Shown here piece after piece: positions 36,196-46,176 of a stretch of 64,000 nt of DNA. The stretch comes from Holothuria scabra. Taxonomy: Eukaryota; Echinodermata; Holothuroidea; Aspidochirotida; Holothuriidae. The notes under the pieces are model-generated. The model ran no database searches. It worked only from the letters and a program-made list of their open reading frames with translations, and was not told the DNA's origin. Position numbers and translations under genes: made by a program. Position 1 is the first letter of the stretch. Each line of letters begins with the position of its first letter. Location of the stretch: NCBI GenBank assembly GCA_037179385.1, contig CM074184.1:11550001-11614000 (forward strand). The letters are read 5' to 3'.

Positions 36196-36598
36196 TATGG
36201 TTGGGCAGTATACCTGTACTGACGTCAATACTAGAGGTAGAGGTAATGAAAATACCAAAGATATTTGGTGTGTTACTAATACCTGTTCTTGAGAAAATAT
36301 CAGTAATTGGAAAAAATTACTGGCACTCATTATATTCGTGGACAAAAATAACTGTTAGGATGTGTGGATGATTAAAATATTTACACAAACATTTAGAGCA
36401 GAGGTTACTGCATGGTAATTAACCCAATCAAACACCCAGATGCATTAATGTGCAGGATAACATGGGGGCCATGCATGGCTTAGGTTCCTTCCCACCCAAC
36501 TTTCCTACCTGGGAGTTGAGAACTGGTACTGCTTCAATACCGGGTCTGTCTGTTTAACAATACCGGTACCAATATTTTCACGGTACCGCCCAACCCTA
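36196..36598. mobile_element. hAT-like MITE (TIR GGTTGGGC)
   Basis: The left end reads TATGGTTGGGCAGTATACC and the right end is the complement of TAGGGTTGGGCGGTACCG. The AGGGTTGGGCGGTA-type terminus is common in hAT families. GTACCTGT precedes the left end (36188-36195) and recurs at 36604-36611, five bases beyond the right end, so a target duplication with a small later insertion is possible. Size is about 403 bp, with no transposase. Confidence 0.55.
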
Positions 36599-37790
36599 GT
36601 ACTGTACCTGTATGTACTTAGACATGCAAGCATAGGGCTATGAAGGGGGTTATCACTGGCAAACAAAAAAAAATTTCCTTTAATTACTGTACTTCTGTAC
36701 CCTATAAGCCTAAATTTCATGTAAAGGAAAAGCTCCCCATGCTGTAATGGATTACTGTTTTTTGCATCCATGGTTATACTGTACCCACATCATGACATTG
36801 TTATCACTGCCACTTCATCATTGACCAACATTATTTGAGTACAGTTAAATTTGTTTTGTGTCCCATTCTATAGCCATTGGCCTTAGTGTGCACCACTGCA
36901 ACAATATTGGCTGCAGATGCATTCCCTTCAAGTTACTGTTCAAAGCAAAGAATATGGTTAAAAAGTGAAAATATGTTTCAATAAGTTTTTCATGGTCTGT
37001 ACTTTTACAGTACCTTTAAGGCCTAATGTTTAGAGTGATTAATGTATCATTTGCAAACTTCTGATTATGGAAAAAAATTTGGTCACATTTTATTGAATTT
37101 TAGTCATTAAAATGTGAACAATAATTTTGTATGTTTGCATGACAAAATGAAGGGAAATTATCTTTCTGAGCTCATTACATGAAAATAGGCCTAGACTATA
37201 GATGTTTTGCTTTTTAAGTAAATTTGTGTCAACTTGCATTTAACAAATTTTGGGGCAAGGCTAGGCCAGGGCAAAAATTCTAAGGTGAGACTTGGCTTAA
37301 ATTATTGATCTTTATTGATCTGGAGGGTAGCAAGTCATCCCCCCCCTTGCCAGTTTGCCCTCCCAAAGTTGACCAGTTCACTCCCAAAGAACTGTTAGTT
37401 CCCCCCAAAGACCTACAGTACCAGTTTGCCCACTAATCATTCTGTCTGGGTAAGTTTCCTTTCATAAATGTGATTGTTATTGATAAAATGATGTCAAATT
37501 GAAATTATCCTCTTTTCTTTTAGGATGGAATATGGTTGGTTTTACTGTAGATGGTATGTAAAACTAAAACACACTGTTCATTTGTACTAGCGTTTGTGAG
37601 GTCTGATTGTTTGCGGGATTGATTGCGGGAGTTATGTTTTTCGTCTTGTTGACTGCATCTTTCATGTATTTTCTTTATATTCAAAGAGCTTACAGTACTT
37701 TGTTTTAGAACTAGAAATTATTTCCAATAGCCTAAATGATGCAAAAAATGAAAATGAAAATTGTGCAAAAGAAATTGCTGATATTGCAGG

Positions 37791-39573
37791 TTAAAGGGCA
37801 AGAACAGGCACCCCAACTATTTAGTGTAGACTGTCCTGCTTCATGACTGATTGTTGAGAGTCATGTGACATTTTTTCTTCTCAAATGTAGGAAATGAAGT
37901 GGAAGTAATTGCTTGGTTTGCTTTGCATGGCTAACTCCATGAAGTTGGGGCACTTTCAAAATAATAGTGATTCTTGGAACATTTTGACATATTTATGGAT
38001 ATATCTCAGCTGCTTTTTTCCAAAAGTTTTTTTTTGAGTAGCTTTTTGGTGGAACTACAGTATTATCTGCAAGTTAAATGAAGTTTATATTTCCTACGAT
38101 TATTTTTTTTATGAACAATTGTGTAAGGCTTTTAACCCTTTTTTAAGGGGCATATTTTGTGACATAAAATATTGATGTTTTTAATGAGGGGATTATTCAG
38201 CAATTAGGGAATGGAACACCAAAAATTACCAACTTTTCAATTAGTATCAACCTACCCATGCCCTGGAAACTGTAAACAAACCAGAAACAATGTATTTTTC
38301 AAAATTATGGAAGAATGAAAATTTTTATCCCGATGCTACATGTGGTGTCTACCTTAAACACACATGGTGTTCTATCCTTGTTAATCTGTGTTCAAAATAT
38401 TATGACAGTGGTCAAGAATTAACTTAACAGGCATTTCTGCCCAAATAATACTGCATTCAAAATTTTCACAGCAAAATAACATTAACTTTTTTTGTGGTGT
38501 CCACTGTAGCATCGGGAGTTTTGAAAACATCGCTCATGCCTCTTTGCAAGGCAAGAACTGATACTGAGAGAAATGGGCATGTCCTAGGAAGTAGCTAGCA
38601 AGAGGATTCCAATGGAACATGATTTGTTGAATAGCTACAACACACAATTTTGTAATTTCAGCAAAGATGCTGTGATGTCTGCAATGTAGCATGGGGAGAA
38701 TTGTGTAGCATCGGGAAGGCATATTTCATTTGTAATGGACCAAGCCTGATCTAATCAAGTCAATTATTAGTTTCATAGGAGCTGTGTAGTAACCAAGTGC
38801 CAGTGGTAAAAGTAAATGTGGGTAGGAATTGAGCTATTATGGAAATTTTTATCATCAGTAAATGATCACGGACACCATTTTCACCGGTGTCCCATGTACT
38901 GTAGCATCATGGCATCAACAGGAAATATTCAGTTTTATTGGGTTATTTATCTCTTGCAAGTGTGTCAGTGCTAGTTGAAAACCCTCTAGAACATTATAAT
39001 TCAGTTAAGGCCAAACAAAATTAATATTTTCATTGGTTATTTTCCTACTAGAATTGATCCCAATGCTACAGGACACGGTGTCCGAGTAGCATTGGGTGAA
39101 AAATTCCATTACTGATAATACTATTTTGGACAACAAAAATAACTTAATTTGTGTTCTTATTTCAATAACGACATTAGAGATGACAGGATTATGTATGTGG
39201 ATGAGTTACTGGATGACTGTATCCTCCTAACTAACAGGGGTTTTTTCAGCCAGTGTCCATGTAGCATCAGTAGCTGTAATAATGCCAACCTGCTGTTATG
39301 ACTGATGTTAGGTAATATTTGCTGGAAATCCATCGACAATACTTGAACTTGTTTAAAGTAAACTAGATATAACATTAAATTGATGAAATGGTTGTTTGGA
39401 AGTTGAAACCTATACAGTATGTCACAAAATGTGTCCCAACTTCATGGAGTTAGCCATATGCAATATTGAAGTTGAAAAATATTTTGAAAGATTCTTTGAA
39501 GCTGAGTGAAAAGAAAATTGTGATATTTTGCTGATGTTCCAAAATAAGTTTGGGGACTGCTCTTGACCTTTAA
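37791..39573. mobile_element. MITE-B copy split by element C
   Basis: TTAA at 37791-37794 and 39570-39573. Left end AGGGCAAGAACAGGCACCCC and right end complement of AGGTCAAGAGCAGTCCCCAA. Removing 37929-39455 leaves about 250 bp that match MITE-B at 51966. Confidence 0.8.
37929..39455. mobile_element. Element C: 1.5-kb TIR transposon with internal GTAGCATCGGG motif array
   Basis: The terminal inverted repeats are 25 bp with one mismatch (GGCTAACTCCATGAAGTTGG at each end). It sits inside MITE-B and is flanked by AT on both sides, so the duplication is at most 2 bp. No ORF is large enough for a transposase; open frames on the minus strand are under 75 codons. GTAGCATCGGGA or close variants occur at 38328 (reverse), 38506, 38686, 38705, 38901, 39058 (reverse), 39086 and 39261, often beside GGTGTCC or GGACAC. 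AT-flanked insertions have been described for the ISL2EU group; assignment to it is a guess. Confidence 0.75.
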
Positions 39574-39956
39574 ACTTAAATCATTCTGATATACCAGACC
39601 GACCGAACAAAGAACTGGTTGTTGGTAGGCCCTATTGTTGGTTGTAAATGCAACTTTGACTGTTGTTTCAGTTTTTGTCAGAATTTCACCAAATATAACT
39701 GTTAGGCCTAGTTTCATAATAACTTCGACCTACTCTTGCGAACTTGTGATATAAATGGAACATTGTTTTGATATACTTCATCATTGGCCTAAATAGCATT
39801 TAAGTAATTGGGGGCGAGACATGTTCCACTTGTGCAGTGAAACAACTTCCAGTTGGGGGCCAACTGGCAACGGGGCAAACCACTATGATGGAACGTGCAA
39901 GGGGGCAAAATGACAGGTAACCATCTGGAATTGCCCTGATCTTAGTTGTTACTTAC

Positions 39957-40027
39957 CATTTGGATTTCCTGCCATGTTTTCAGGGTTCACAGGTTTTATT
40001 GAGGTAAAACATTTGAAAGCAAAGCAA
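39957..40027 (-). CDS. MAP2K4: MAP2K4 (MKK4-type MAP kinase kinase), first coding exon with 5' UTR
   Basis: The start codon is at 39975-39973 on the minus strand and 19 coding bases (MAGNPN plus one base) run to 39957. A strong GTAAGT donor follows (complement of 39951-39956). Upstream, a pyrimidine-rich acceptor ending in CAG lies at 40028-40030, so 40027-39976 would be 5' UTR in this exon. The single leftover G joins the TT at the start of the next exon to make Val7. The start was chosen because it is the first ATG after the acceptor and the spliced frame continues into recognisable kinase sequence. Six residues alone cannot identify a protein; the identity comes from the downstream exons. 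A possible non-coding 5' exon upstream has a GTGAGG donor near 40601-40596. Confidence 0.7.
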
Positions 40028-40219
40028 CTGAGAAAGAAATCAGGATCAGCTGGCCCTGTTGTTAATTCCAATGTTGAATCTGCATGAACTGACAATAATA
40101 AACATATTCAGTGAGTCAATGATCTAATGTTTGGCTATCGCCCATCAGAAGTTCCAATCAGTACACATTGGAAAGTTCACAGAACACCTTTCAAATCCAA
40201 GGTCATTTTTGCCCTTTTG

Positions 40220-42240
40220 CAGCCTTCATTGGCTAGGCTATGTTAGTTTACTTTTCTGAAGTGGATTGCAATTTAGTACTACGGCTAGGCTAATGTAGAC
40301 TAGCCTAGCTAGACCTAACGTTAGGCTCAGGCCAAACTGCTGTAACACTGCAGCAGAGTATAACGTTGGACCATAGCATAACGCAAATAGGCTTAGCCCA
40401 GTAAAATAATGTAGGCTAGCCTATCATTAACGGAGCACGCTGACGTACAACGATAGTGGTTCAACGATCGCCAAGGAAAAAGTAGAATAGGTGGAGTGTA
40501 AATGATTTTTCAGGAAAGAGTCACAAGAGGAAAGAACTTCCTTCACGAGAACAGCTACTGAAATTCGTTGTCACAAAAAACTGTTGTTTTTCCTTCCTCA
40601 CTGGACTGGAGGACAGGGCAGGAGAAAATGTATGAATCACCGGGAGGGTTTATCGAGCATTTTCACTAGGCCTAAGCGGTCACGAACTTAATCTTCCGGC
40701 CGGTCGGATGTGAAGACATTGGAATTGTTTTGATGGCGTTATACACTTTTTAGTGCAGAGCGAAAACGAATTAATCATAAGCCTCCAATCTGCCAATAGA
40801 CATGTGATCGATGCTCACTGAACGACGTGACGGCGGACGTGGAGTTTTGGCTTCGACCTGTCGACACAATTAGATCAACTGCCTCAGCTCAAAATCTGGA
40901 CTACTGAAACTTGAAAGTTTTAGTTCGCTTGTTTTACGGTTGGATCCAGGTACCGATGCACACACGACAACTTTGCATCATTAGGTTAGGCCTAATATAA
41001 CAGTAATATAACATAATATAACAGAGTTAACACAGTACAAATTCTCGGAAGCGCCGTGAGTAGTATTAGGCCCAATTTTGCTAGCAGTCTGAAAACTAGT
41101 CTGATAATTACGATTATGAGTTAAGCCAGGCCTATGAACTCATCACTGCTGTCGTGAAGTTATTAGTGCCTAGCCTAGGTTTAGGCTAGTATTATAATTA
41201 ATATGGTAGGTTCAAACTTAACCTAATTAAAATCATTCATGTAACAGTCATAAGACGGTATTTTCTTCAATTACTTGAAACACCATGAAAAAATAGTTAT
41301 TGCTCCATATGGTATGGTAAAAATTGACAATTATTTTGCATCGATCAGTGAATAAGTAAGTCTTCATTACTAGAAGTGGTAGCCTGGTAGGACCTGGGCA
41401 ATGTAAGAATTAGCCTAAGTTACAGTAGGAATAGGGGCCTAACTTAAGGCCTAGAATTAGCCTAGGATAAGTTAAGGCCTAGCCTAGGCTAGGCAAGGCC
41501 TGTAATAATAACCAAATCCTTTTGCTTACTAGGGCCTAGGCCTAACTTATTTTATACTCATATGCTAGCCTACAGTACTGAGGAAAGTTACGCTACTAAC
41601 GTTACTAGTACTAGCCTAGGCTAGGCCTCCAAGGTTAGTTCAAAGGCTACTGTATGCTGCGTTGGTGAGGTGGTGAGGCGGAGTGCTCCCCGAATTTGGG
41701 CAAAAAAGGTGGCACAACATGATACACAGATACACAACAGAATCATTTCTCTTTCATCAAATACAAATTATGGCAACCTGCCAGGTCACTAGTACTCTGA
41801 CATTAGGCATAAGGTCGCCTCTATGCAATTTAAACAAAGAGTCCCACTGAAAACCTCATTTATAAAGGCAGAGACTGTTTATTCAGTGCAAGCCAAGTTT
41901 GCAACCAGAGCTGCCTCAGCAGACCAGGACAATAGGCTTATCTTTTTGGACACATGTAGGTTGGTTGTGCTGCCACTGAAGCATGATGTTGTCATGTTGT
42001 CACTTGTTGTTTGTATTTTGTTGTGTTGGAGTTTTTCATCGTTTTTTTTTCCAGCTGTCGCTTTGGTCAGGTATTTGTATTTTGTGTTTGTATCCTATCG
42101 TAGCCTTAGTGTCATTCTTCCTTTAGCCTAACCACCTTGGTCTGTAAAAACTGACCAGGCCTACTGTGTAACGTTAAGCCTAACGTTAGGCTTGCGCTAG
42201 TTTGTTATTTTTGTAAGGATTTCTGGTTACATTAGGCTGT
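40220..42240. repeat. CCTAGG/AGGCCT-rich palindromic low-complexity region
   Basis: The sequence is dominated by overlapping variants of TAGGCCTA, CCTAGG, GCCTAGC and TAACGTTA, densest at 41370-41640 and recurring at 42170-42195. These are short self-complementary words without a fixed repeat period. The tract lies between the MAP2K4 start and the recognisable part of the CR1 element. The 5' UTR of the CR1 element may begin inside its right half; I cannot place that boundary. Confidence 0.5.
40380..40950 (-). promoter_or_regulatory. MAP2K4: Putative MAP2K4 promoter / 5' UTR region
   Basis: This stretch lies just upstream of the first coding exon. It is richer in CpG than the surrounding sequence (CGATCG, ACGACGTGACGG, CCGGCCGGTCGG words) and is almost free of the repeats that fill the introns. 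A minus-strand donor-like GTGAGG at 40601-40596 could end a non-coding first exon that splices to the acceptor at 40028. No TATA box is convincing. A divergent plus-strand transcript could start here too. All of this is inference from position and composition. Confidence 0.35.
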
Positions 42241-42287
42241 ATTTTTAGCTGAATAAGGTTATCGTAGCTTTGCTTTTGACCTGCTAT

Positions 42288-43172
42288 ATGGCTGAATTGA
42301 AAGTTGAAGAAGCTGAAACTAAAGAGGATCAACTTATTTGTTGTGAGGATTGTTGTATGTGGGCAGATTTTGACAAGTCAGGTTTATCTTGTACTTTTGA
42401 AGAAGCTTCTAGGGAGGATTTCATTTTTGTGTGTCAGAAGTGCACTCGCTTGAAAAAACTTGAGGCTCTGTTGGCTGCTTCTGAAAGTGAAAAGGATTGG
42501 GTTACAGTGCGGGAGGGACGCAAATCACAAGGGTCTGCAAAAGAAGTTTTGGGAGATAGTGTCAAGCTTTCAAATTCTTATTCTGGGTTGTCAGTGGAGG
42601 AGGTTGGCGTTGGTAAGGAGGAACCAAATTCTGGTACTGGTAGTGGTCTGTGGGAGGGAGAAAAAGTTAGGGGGAAGACTTTGTTGGTTGGGGATTCCAT
42701 TATAAGGTATTCTGACAGGGAGTTTTGTAAGAAAGACAAAGGTAAAAGGGTTAGAGTTTGCTTACCAGGTGCTCAAATTGAGGATATTTCAGCTAGGTCA
42801 ATCAAATTGTGGGGAACGAGGAAGTCGTTGCAGTTCAGGTTGGTACCAACAATCTCTGTAGGGATAGTCAATTTTTACTCAGGTCAAAATTTAAGGAACT
42901 GATCAGTAAACTTAAGTCCACACGCAGTAAGGGGTTATTTGTGGTATTCTCTAGGTTTGACAGAAAGGTTTCTTCGGGTAAAATTAAGTAGTTTGAACAA
43001 GTGGTTGCAAAACGAGTGTTCTCAGGCGGGTTTCAAATTTGTTGATGCATGGGCCAAATTTCATAATAGACGGGATCTATTCGCTAGAGACGGGCTGCAT
43101 TTGTCAGGCGTTGGGGCCAATGAATTGGGAAGGATGGTTACTAGGGCTGTGGAATCCCAGTTGTCAAACTAG
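42288..43172 (+). pseudogene. CR1 ORF1: PHD-finger / esterase protein, frameshifted
   Basis: The ATG at 42288 opens a frame whose first 50 residues hold a cysteine cluster (CCEDCC, then single cysteines and CQKC) resembling the PHD-like finger of CR1 ORF1. The esterase blocks follow: LLVGDSIIR (block I, nucleophile serine), VQVGTNNL (block III) and RDGLHLSGVGANELGR (block V with the D-x-x-H pair). They lie in three frames, so shifts occur near 42790-42830 and near 42940-42960. The last frame ends at 43172. Intact, it would be about 295 residues. CR1 ORF1 proteins bind element RNA; the role of the esterase in retrotransposition is not settled. The breaks make this copy very probably non-functional. 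Confidence 0.8.
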
Positions 43173-43249
43173 TTTCAGGGGCGAGGGATTTTGGTGCTAG
43201 GAGTATCTCTGATGTTGGTTGTGTTGAGGGTCCTATCCAAGCTCACAGA

Positions 43250-44046
43250 GGTTTTAACCATATCTCAACTGACAGGGCAGTTTATGGGATCAAAGTTGTG
43301 TTTGCTAATGTACGGAGCATTCTTAACAAGTTCGATGAATTTCTTGCACAGATTTCCATTGACAATCCAGACATTGTTGGAGTTACGGAATCATGGCTCC
43401 ATAGTGAGGTAAGCAACTCTGAAATTCAGGTTCCCGGGTACAAAACTTTCAGGCAAGATAGGATTGATACTGTGGGTGGTAGGGGTGGAGGGGTTTTATT
43501 GTTTGTCAAGGATAGTTTAAATTGTGTTGAAGTCACAACCAAGTTTTCCTGTGGGTTCTCTAACTGCTTGTGGTGTGAACTTAGCTGTAGCAATGATTAT
43601 GGCACCCCTTGCTTGTCGGTATTGTTTACCGTTCACCAAATTCTTGCGTTGAGAATAATCAGAGTTTGTTCCAAATTTTTAGAAAAATTTCTTCCAAAAG
43701 GCTGTTGTGTTCGGGGATTTTAACTTTCCAGATATCGATTGGCATTCCTGTACTAGTGGGTTACATGGGAGGGATTTTCTTGAGGTTGTGACTGATGGTT
43801 TCTTTACCCAGCATGTTCTGTTTCCCACTGTGAGGATAATTGTCTTGATTTGGTGTTAAGTACAGATGAGAACATGGTTAGAAATGTAGCTAATGGTGGT
43901 AAGATAGGGTCCAGTGACCATGACCTTATTTGTTTTGAGTTACATTGTTTCAGCAATCATGCTAGTAGTGACAAAGAATTCTTGATTTCAGCAAGGCTAA
44001 CTTTACTCGTGCTAAGGAGCTTTTAACCATAGATTGGGCAGCCCGT
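43250..44046 (+). pseudogene. CR1 ORF2 N-terminal endonuclease region, frameshifted
   Basis: APE-type endonuclease motifs appear in sequence: ANVRSILNKFDEF and VTESWL (metal-binding Glu) near 43310-43400, GGGVLLFVKD near 43480-43510, GIVYRSPN near 43610-43630, VVFGDFNFPDIDW near 43702-43745, and GSSDHDLI (catalytic Asp-His) near 43910-43930. They are spread over more than one frame. Comparison with copy 2 shows where bases were lost: near 43600, near 43829 (two bases) and near 43975 (one base). The enzyme would nick target DNA to prime reverse transcription. This copy cannot make it in one piece. Confidence 0.8.
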
Positions 44047-45840
44047 TTGTCTCACTTGGGCCCTGCTGAGGCATGGAGTGTTTTCCGGGATGTTGTTTCT
44101 GACACAACAAAGTTGTGTATCCCACTTAAAAAAGCTGTGGTTAAAAATAGGCCAATTTGGATTTCTAGAGAAGTTCTTAGAGCAACTAGGAAGAAACGTA
44201 AGTGTTGGCGTCGCTATAGGGCCAGTAAAAGTCCAGAAAACTTAGCAGCTTACAAGAAGCAGGAATTCTTAGTTAAAAATTTGGTAAATGGAACTAAAAC
44301 TAGGTTTGAAAAGCAGTTGGCAAAGGAGGTTAAGATAAACCCCAAAACTTTTCATGCCTATGTGAGGTCTAAGCAGAAGCTTAAGGAGGGTGTGGGGCCT
44401 CTCAAAGGTGATGATAATACTTTGGTTAGTAACCATCAGGATATGGCTAATTTGTTAAATGACTATTTCGTATCTGTTTTTACTGAGGAATCATCTTTGT
44501 TGGGGACATGTAATGGTTCTGATGTCTCTTCTTCAATCAGTTATGTCATTTTCTCAGAGGAACAAGTTTGTAAAAAGTTAAAGAGTTTGAAAGCTAGTAA
44601 GGCCCCTGGGCCAGATGGGGTCCACCCAGCCATTTTACGCGAATGCTCTGAGATTTTGTCAGTTCCTCTTTCCATCATTTTTCAGAAGTGTCTGGATTCG
44701 AGTTTTGTTCCTACTGACTGGCGGGTAGCAAATGTTACTCCAATTTTTAAGAAGGGGGATCGAAGTAATCCTTGCAATTACAGGCCTGTTAGTTTAACCA
44801 GTGTTGTGTGCAAAGTTATGGAATCTTTGATTAAGGATAGTTTACTTAAGTATCTTTTAGATAATGAGTTACTTAATCTGTCACAGCATGGTTTCCTGCC
44901 AAGCAGATCTTGTGTTACTAACTTACTGAGCTTTCTTGAAGATGTCTCTTCATCTCTTGATTCCGGGTATGGCGTTGATGTCATTTACCTTGACTTTTCA
45001 AAGGCTTTTGATAAAGTTCCATTAGGTAGGCTAACAGTTAAACTGCATAGGTTAGGGGTTCAGGGCAATTGTGCTGATTGGATAAATTCGTGGCTTCATG
45101 GTAGATCTCAGAGAGTTGCTGTCAATGGTAACTTCTCCTCTTGGAAAGAAGTCACAAGTGGAGTACCACAGGGTTCTGTCCTTGGCCCACTTCTTTTCTT
45201 AATTTTCATCAATGATATTGATAGTTCTCTTACATCTCGTATAAGTAAGTTTGCAGATGATACTAAGCTTTATAGGAAAATTAGCATTTTGGATGATGCC
45301 TTACTGCTGCAGAAAGATCTAGATTGGTTATTTTCTTGGTCTCAGACCTGGCAAATGTCTTTTAATGCAGATAAGTGTAAGGTCCTTCATTTTGGTCCCA
45401 AAAGTTTTAGCTATGATTATAACATGAATGGTTGTGTTTTAAGTAATGTCACCTCTGAGAAAGATCTGGGTGTTGTAATTACTGGGGACTTAAAGTCATC
45501 AAAGCAGTGTGCAGCCACTGCTGTAAAGGCTAATAGAGTGCTTGGATTGATCAAGAGGAATTTCATCAATTTTAGTAAGGATATTGTACTTAATTTGTAT
45601 AAGCAGTTGGTAAGACCCCATCTTGACTATGCAGCTCAGGCTTGGAGTCCCTTCTATGAAAAGGACAAGTTTGTTTTAGAGCAGGTTCAGAGGAGAGCCA
45701 CTCGCCTCATTCCTGAGGTGAGAAATTTGCCTTATCATGCTAGGCTTAAACATCTTGGGCTTACCACCTTGGAGCTGAGAAGGATTAGGGAGACATGCTC
45801 CAGGTTTTCAAGTTCCTTTGTGAAAGGAATCCCCTTCTGA
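44047..45840 (+). CDS. CR1 ORF2 reverse transcriptase, open 597-codon segment
   Basis: This frame begins downstream of the broken endonuclease, so its ATG is probably not the native start. Motifs in order: KAPGPDGVHP (about residues 184-193), NYRPVSLTS (about 240), YLDFSKAFDKV (314-324, catalytic Asp316), SGVPQGSVLGPLLF (371-384), and FADD (402-405, catalytic Asp404 and Asp405). These are the core palm motifs of group II-like and non-LTR reverse transcriptases. The thumb follows, with the LRPHLDYAAQAWSP-like region (VRPHLDYAAQAWSP here). The frame is lost at about 45790, where copy 1 lacks one G that copy 2 has. The expected C-terminal residues continue in another frame to the stop at 46056-46058. 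Its length and openness suggest fairly recent insertion. Confidence 0.88.
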   Translation: MSHLGPAEAWSVFRDVVSDTTKLCIPLKKAVVKNRPIWISREVLRATRKKRKCWRRYRASKSPENLAAYKKQEFLVKNLVNGTKTRFEKQLAKEVKINPKTFHAYVRSKQKLKEGVGPLKGDDNTLVSNHQDMANLLNDYFVSVFTEESSLLGTCNGSDVSSSISYVIFSEEQVCKKLKSLKASKAPGPDGVHPAILRECSEILSVPLSIIFQKCLDSSFVPTDWRVANVTPIFKKGDRSNPCNYRPVSLTSVVCKVMESLIKDSLLKYLLDNELLNLSQHGFLPSRSCVTNLLSFLEDVSSSLDSGYGVDVIYLDFSKAFDKVPLGRLTVKLHRLGVQGNCADWINSWLHGRSQRVAVNGNFSSWKEVTSGVPQGSVLGPLLFLIFINDIDSSLTSRISKFADDTKLYRKISILDDALLLQKDLDWLFSWSQTWQMSFNADKCKVLHFGPKSFSYDYNMNGCVLSNVTSEKDLGVVITGDLKSSKQCAATAVKANRVLGLIKRNFINFSKDIVLNLYKQLVRPHLDYAAQAWSPFYEKDKFVLEQVQRRATRLIPEVRNLPYHARLKHLGLTTLELRRIRETCSRFSSSFVKGIPF

Positions 45841-46176
45841 CTTGTAGTTATTTAAGGGTTCAAGGTAATTCTCGGGTGCGTGGGCATTGTAAAAAGCTTG
45901 AAAAGCCTTTTGCAAGGCTTGACATTAGGAAGTTTAGTTTCTCCCATAGAGTTGTCAACGAGTGGAATTGTCTACCAGATTGGGTAGTAAACTCCCCCTC
46001 AGTTCACTGCTTTAAGGTTAACATTGACAGGTTTTTCCATGACTGTGGTAGAATCTGATTGTTTGGGGCTGTAGTCAAGCTTTGGTGGTTAGACTTTTGA
46101 TTAGGGCTTGGTCTTCAGGGCATCTTATGGGGCCTTGGCCCTCCTTTGCCCTTCAACCTGTTATGTTATGTTATGA

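Larger units (their letters stand above)
35968..39956 (-). other. MAP2K4: MAP2K4 intron 1 (about 4 kb)
   Basis: The intron follows the first coding exon. It carries an AG-dinucleotide run (about 36047-36062), a hAT-like element (36196-36598) and a MITE-B copy (37791-39573) interrupted by a 1.5-kb TIR element (37929-39455). The stretch 36600-37780 has a few poly-C runs and no recognised feature. Confidence 0.65.
42288..46176 (+). mobile_element. CR1-like non-LTR retrotransposon, near full-length copy 1
   Basis: The order is PHD-like zinc finger plus SGNH esterase (ORF1), apurinic-type endonuclease, reverse transcriptase, conserved C-terminal region, then a short 3' UTR ending in TTATG repeats (about 46156-46176). 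This layout, with an esterase in ORF1 and a short 3' microsatellite tail instead of polyA, is that of the CR1 branch of the Jockey superfamily. ORF1 has two frame breaks, the endonuclease at least three, and the C-terminal region one near 45790. The RT frame itself is open. The 5' boundary was not found and could be several hundred bases left of 42288. Copy 2 (47853-50403) is a close relative in the same orientation. Confidence 0.9.

Noticed and set aside
41823..42131. 102-codon plus-strand frame upstream of CR1 ORF1
   Set aside because: Hydrophobic, low-complexity C-terminal half and no CR1 protein motif; probably non-coding element 5' sequence or flank.
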